A DNA stretch of 64,000 nucleotides, taken from assembly GCF_003231275.1 (NCBI RefSeq), contig NZ_QKVL01000004.1, positions 233,710-297,709 on the forward strand, in the 5' to 3' direction. A model generated the notes under the pieces. It was not told the origin of the DNA. It was given only the letters and a program-made list of their open reading frames with translations, and did not search any database. Source of the DNA: Pseudomonas huaxiensis. Its GTDB lineage: Bacteria; Pseudomonadota; Gammaproteobacteria; Pseudomonadales; Pseudomonadaceae. A program made the position numbers and the translations under genes. Of this stretch, positions 61,323 through 64,000 are shown one piece after another; the stretch's first letter is position 1, and the number at the start of each line of letters is the position of its first letter.

Positions 61323-62083
61323 GCGTTGCTTTCACTGTCGTGATCCCGGCCCGCCTGCGCTCGACACGCCTGCCAGGCAAGCCGTTGCTGCCCATCGCCG
61401 GCAAACCGATGGTCCAGCATGTCTGGGAGCAGGCGCGCAAAAGCAGCGCCACCCGGGTGGTCATCGCCACCGATGATCCCGGCATCGTAGAGGCCTGCAA
61501 GGCCTTCGGTGCCGAGGTGCTGCTGACCCGTGAAGATCATGAGTCCGGCACTGATCGTTTGGCCGAAGTGGCTGCTGCCCTGGGCCTGCCGGCCGATGCC
61601 ATCGTGGTCAACGTTCAGGGTGACGAGCCGCTGATCCCGCCCTCGATCATCGATCAGGTGGCGGCCAACCTGGCCGAGCATCCGGAGGCAGGCATCGCCA
61701 CCCTCGGCGAGCCTATCGAAGACGTCGAGTCGCTGTTCAACCCCAATGTGGTCAAGCTGGTCGCCGACTGCAACGGCCTGGCCCTGACCTTCAGTCGGGC
61801 GCCGTTGCCCTGGGCTCGTGATGCTTTCGCCAAGAGCCGTGACCGCTTGCCTGAAGGCGTGCCTTATCGTCGTCACATCGGCATGTACGCCTACCGTGCG
61901 GGCTTTTTGCAGGACTTCGTGAGTTGGGGCCCGTGCTGGCTGGAGAAGGCCGAGGCGCTGGAACAACTGCGGGCGCTTTGGCATGGCGTGCGGATTCATG
62001 TGGCCGATGCCCTGGAAGCGCCGCCTGTCGGTGTTGATACCCCGGAAGACCTTGAGCGCGTGCGGCGCTTGCTGGAGGCTTGA
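61319..62083 (+). CDS. kdsB: 3-deoxy-manno-octulosonate cytidylyltransferase
   Basis: 254 residues. Activates Kdo with CTP for lipopolysaccharide inner-core synthesis. Signatures are [19 protein letters not shown] at the start, [16 protein letters not shown] at about 95-115 and the Kdo pocket [15 protein letters not shown]. The start overlaps trm112 and the stop overlaps the phosphatase start by one base, so the operon is tightly coupled. Confidence 0.97.
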   Translation: MSVAFTVVIPARLRSTRLPGKPLLPIAGKPMVQHVWEQARKSSATRVVIATDDPGIVEACKAFGAEVLLTREDHESGTDRLAEVAAALGLPADAIVVNVQGDEPLIPPSIIDQVAANLAEHPEAGIATLGEPIEDVESLFNPNVVKLVADCNGLALTFSRAPLPWARDAFAKSRDRLPEGVPYRRHIGMYAYRAGFLQDFVSWGPCWLEKAEALEQLRALWHGVRIHVADALEAPPVGVDTPEDLERVRRLLEA

Positions 62084-62547
62084 TGCGCGTTCTGTTCGTT
62101 TGCCTGGGCAATATCTGCCGCTCGCCGACCGCCGAAGGTGTACTGCGTCATCAACTGACGGAAGCCGGGCTCGCCGATGTGATCGAAGTTGCCTCGGCCG
62201 GGACCGGTGACTGGCATGTCGGCAAGCAGCCCGACAGCCGCACCTGTCGGGCCGCGCAACTGCGTGGTTATGACCTGTCGAGCCAGCGCGCACAGCAGGT
62301 CCGCGTCGAGCATTTCAACGAGTACGACCTGATCCTGGCGATGGACAAGAGCAATCTTGCCAACCTGCAAAGCCTGCGGCCTGGGCACGCGAGTGCTGAG
62401 CTGGACCTGTTCCTGCGTCGTTACGAAGGCGCAATCGATGAAGTTCCGGACCCTTACTACGGCGGCGAACAGGGCTTCGAGGAGGTGCTCGACCTGATCG
62501 AGGCGGCGTGCCGCGGGCTGGTTATCGAATTGAAGGGGCGTCTATGA
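62083..62547 (+). CDS. Low-molecular-weight protein-tyrosine phosphatase
   Basis: 154 residues. The phosphate-binding loop is VCLGNICRSPTAEG (C-x5-R-S), with the general acid Asp in VPDPYYGG near 127. This class removes phosphate from tyrosine and often counteracts tyrosine kinases of exopolysaccharide export; no such kinase is nearby. It sits in the kdsB-murB operon, overlapping kdsB by one base and murB by four. Confidence 0.94.
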   Translation: MRVLFVCLGNICRSPTAEGVLRHQLTEAGLADVIEVASAGTGDWHVGKQPDSRTCRAAQLRGYDLSSQRAQQVRVEHFNEYDLILAMDKSNLANLQSLRPGHASAELDLFLRRYEGAIDEVPDPYYGGEQGFEEVLDLIEAACRGLVIELKGRL

Positions 62548-63563
62548 GCGCGGCCGTGCAATCTCAGGTCTCCCTCAAACCGTTCAACAGCTTCGGTATC
62601 GAGGTGAAGGCGCGTTACTTCGCTCAGGCCCGCAGTGATGACGACGTTCGTGGTTTGCTGGCCTATGCCGGCGAGCACCAATTACCCGTGATGGTGATTG
62701 GTGGCGGCAGTAACCTGCTGCTGACCCAAGACATTCCAGCGCTGGTGTTGCGGATGGACAGTTCCGGTATCCGGTTGCTGTCCGACGATGCCGGGCGTGT
62801 CGTGGTCGAGGCGGAAGCGGGCGAGCCCTGGCATCCGTTCGTGCAGTGGACGTTGGCACATGGCCTGGTCGGGCTGGAGAATTTGAGCCTGATTCCGGGG
62901 ACCGTGGGTGCGGCGCCCATGCAAAACATTGGCGCCTATGGTGTCGAAATCAAGGATGTCTTCGCCGGCTTGACCGCGCTGGACCGCCAGACTGGCGAGT
63001 TGCGTGACTTCAGCCTGGAAGAGTGCGACTTCGCCTATCGCGACAGCTACTTCAAGCGTAACCCGGGGCGTTGGGTGATTTTGCGGGTGCGTTTCGCGCT
63101 GGACCGCAATGCGCCGCTGCATCTGGATTACGGGCCTGTGCGTCAGCGTCTCAGCGAGCACGGTATCGAACAGCCGAGCGCGCAGCAGGTCAGCGACGCC
63201 ATCTGCAGCATTCGCCGGGAGAAACTGCCGGATCCGGCGCAGTTGGGCAACGCCGGGAGCTTTTTCAAGAACCCGGTGATCAGTGCTGAACTGGCGGCGC
63301 GTATTCGTCTGGATCAACCGAGCCTGGTGGCTTATCCACAGGCTGATGGCCAGGTGAAGCTGGCTGCGGGCTGGTTGATCGAAACGGCGGGCTGGAAAGG
63401 TTATCGCGATGGCGATGCTGGCGTGCACCAGTTGCAGGCGCTGGTGCTGGTCAATCATGGTCAGGCCAGTGGCTCGCAGTTGCATGAGCTGGCCCGGAAG
63501 ATCCAGGCTGATATCTTCAAGCGCTTCGGCGTAGAGCTGGAGATGGAGCCGAATCTGTACTGA
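62544..63563 (+). CDS. murB: UDP-N-acetylenolpyruvoylglucosamine reductase MurB
   Basis: 339 residues, the type I (E. coli-like) form. FAD enzyme that makes UDP-MurNAc for peptidoglycan. Landmarks are VIGGGSNLLLTQDIPALVL (FAD loop), GAAPMQNIGAYGVEIKD, YRDSYFKRN and the proton-donor Ser in NAGSFFKNPVIS. The catalytic Glu lies near the C-terminus in ELEMEPNL. The start overlaps the phosphatase stop by four bases. It is the last gene seen in this envelope operon. Confidence 0.97.
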   Translation: MSAAVQSQVSLKPFNSFGIEVKARYFAQARSDDDVRGLLAYAGEHQLPVMVIGGGSNLLLTQDIPALVLRMDSSGIRLLSDDAGRVVVEAEAGEPWHPFVQWTLAHGLVGLENLSLIPGTVGAAPMQNIGAYGVEIKDVFAGLTALDRQTGELRDFSLEECDFAYRDSYFKRNPGRWVILRVRFALDRNAPLHLDYGPVRQRLSEHGIEQPSAQQVSDAICSIRREKLPDPAQLGNAGSFFKNPVISAELAARIRLDQPSLVAYPQADGQVKLAAGWLIETAGWKGYRDGDAGVHQLQALVLVNHGQASGSQLHELARKIQADIFKRFGVELEMEPNLY

Positions 63564-64000
63564 GGCTTTTGGGCTTGGGCTCGGATGCTGTGAGCTTATC
63601 CATTCGATGCGGCGGCGCTGCCGGCCCCTTCCGCCTCTACGGCGGGTCCTTTTGTCTTGGTGGCAAAATGGACGAAAACCGCTCGCTCCTGCATCCGGCC
63701 CTACGCTGCGCTTCGGGTCCCCTCCCTCCGGTGTCTTGCGGGGCCACGCGGCCTACGACTCGCTTTGCGAGTCTACATCTCGCGTCTTCGGCTACGCCGA
63801 AGGGTGCTGCGCACCTGCCCCTACAGACACCTCCACTCGGCCTCCTGACGTCGCACCTTGTGGCGTCTGAACTTGCCTGCACGAAGAGCAGAAGCAAGAT
63901 CAAGAGCAAGTCGGTGGTTTCACTAGGCTGTGATTTCGAAGATGCATCAGCCCAGACGCCGCCCGTAACTTCGCGATTTCAGGAGGCCGAGCGGAGGTGC
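63564..64000. repeat. Hairpin-rich non-coding stretch at the window end
   Basis: 437 bases after murB with no gene I would defend. It contains several hairpins: GACTCGC-TTT-GCGAGTC (63759-63775), CTTCGGC-TAC-GCCGAAG (63786-63802), and a 21-bp inverted repeat with one mismatch, CACCTCC-A-CTCGGCCTCCTGA (63828-63848) against TCAGGAGGCCGAGCGGAGGTG (63979-63999). A purine-rich AGCAAGATCAAGAGCAAG repeat (63892-63909) lies between. The repeat runs into the window edge, so its full extent is unseen. Confidence 0.55.

Noticed and set aside
63637..63909. 90-codon open frame on the minus strand at the window end
   Set aside because: Hydrophobic start but Arg-rich low-complexity remainder, overlapping hairpins and repeats; it looks like repeat sequence, not a gene.

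Overview
The window is about 64 kb of ordinary, gene-dense chromosome from a Pseudomonas, most likely of the P. fluorescens complex. The evidence is high GC, an elongation factor P with Arg32 next to its rhamnosyltransferase EarP, a DUF3509 gene, REP-type palindromes with the core GCGAGCAAGCTCGCTC, and a gene order that, as far as I recall, matches three blocks of P. aeruginosa PAO1: prmB-aroC-LTA-synthase-like; ohr-efp to fadE; and comEC-lpxK-kdsB-murB. I see no prophage, integron, CRISPR array, intact insertion sequence or toxin-antitoxin pair. The mobile-looking material is small palindromic elements in intergenic gaps.

1-11.8 kb: the end of prmB, a membrane-anchored hypothetical, an exported hydrolase, aroC, an HcaT-like MFS transporter and a divergent acireductone dioxygenase that has lost two metal ligands. 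Then come DUF3509, ankyrin, ZIP transporter, PLDc_N, Ogt and LTA-synthase-like genes. 11.8-17 kb: an RraB-like gene, then an operon of circularly permuted ATP-grasp, alpha-E and transglutaminase-like genes. That operon is preceded by an NtrC-like site, an IHF-like site and a strong sigma-54 promoter, which suggests nitrogen control. A cytochrome c, a 31-codon membrane peptide and a glutamine amidotransferase follow.

17-29 kb: CorA transporter, PlsC acyltransferase, crotonase, tRNA-Ser(GGA), a TonB-dependent siderophore receptor, an MFS/LysR pair, an SDR/LysR pair and a GreA/GreB-like factor. 29-36 kb: earP-efp, the ohr/ohrR peroxide system, another LysR, a TauE/SafE exporter, a YcaQ-family DNA glycosylase and a class II DAHP synthase, which with aroC gives the first and last steps of the shikimate pathway.

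37-50 kb: a spermidine-synthase-like gene, a DEAD-box helicase with a long structured leader, an extradiol dioxygenase, tpm, htpX, alaA, msrB, a glutathione peroxidase, a SagS-like hybrid kinase, an AAA ATPase, a free-methionine sulfoxide reductase and a coiled-coil membrane protein. Thiol and methionine-sulfoxide repair is prominent here (ohr, msrB, gpx, fRMsr). A duplicated tRNA Glu-Gly-Glu-Gly array sits at about 50 kb. 50-64 kb: fadE, a GST, a YadGH-type ABC exporter, DUF2062, comEC, and a tightly overlapping envelope operon exbB-exbD-lpxK-trm112-kdsB-ptp-murB. The window ends in a hairpin-rich non-coding stretch.

The points most worth a second look are the sigma-54/NtrC/IHF promoter of the ATP-grasp operon, a 127-bp REP-containing palindrome flanked by a perfect 9-bp direct repeat inside the loop of the tpm/htpX terminator, and the dioxygenase that has lost metal ligands.
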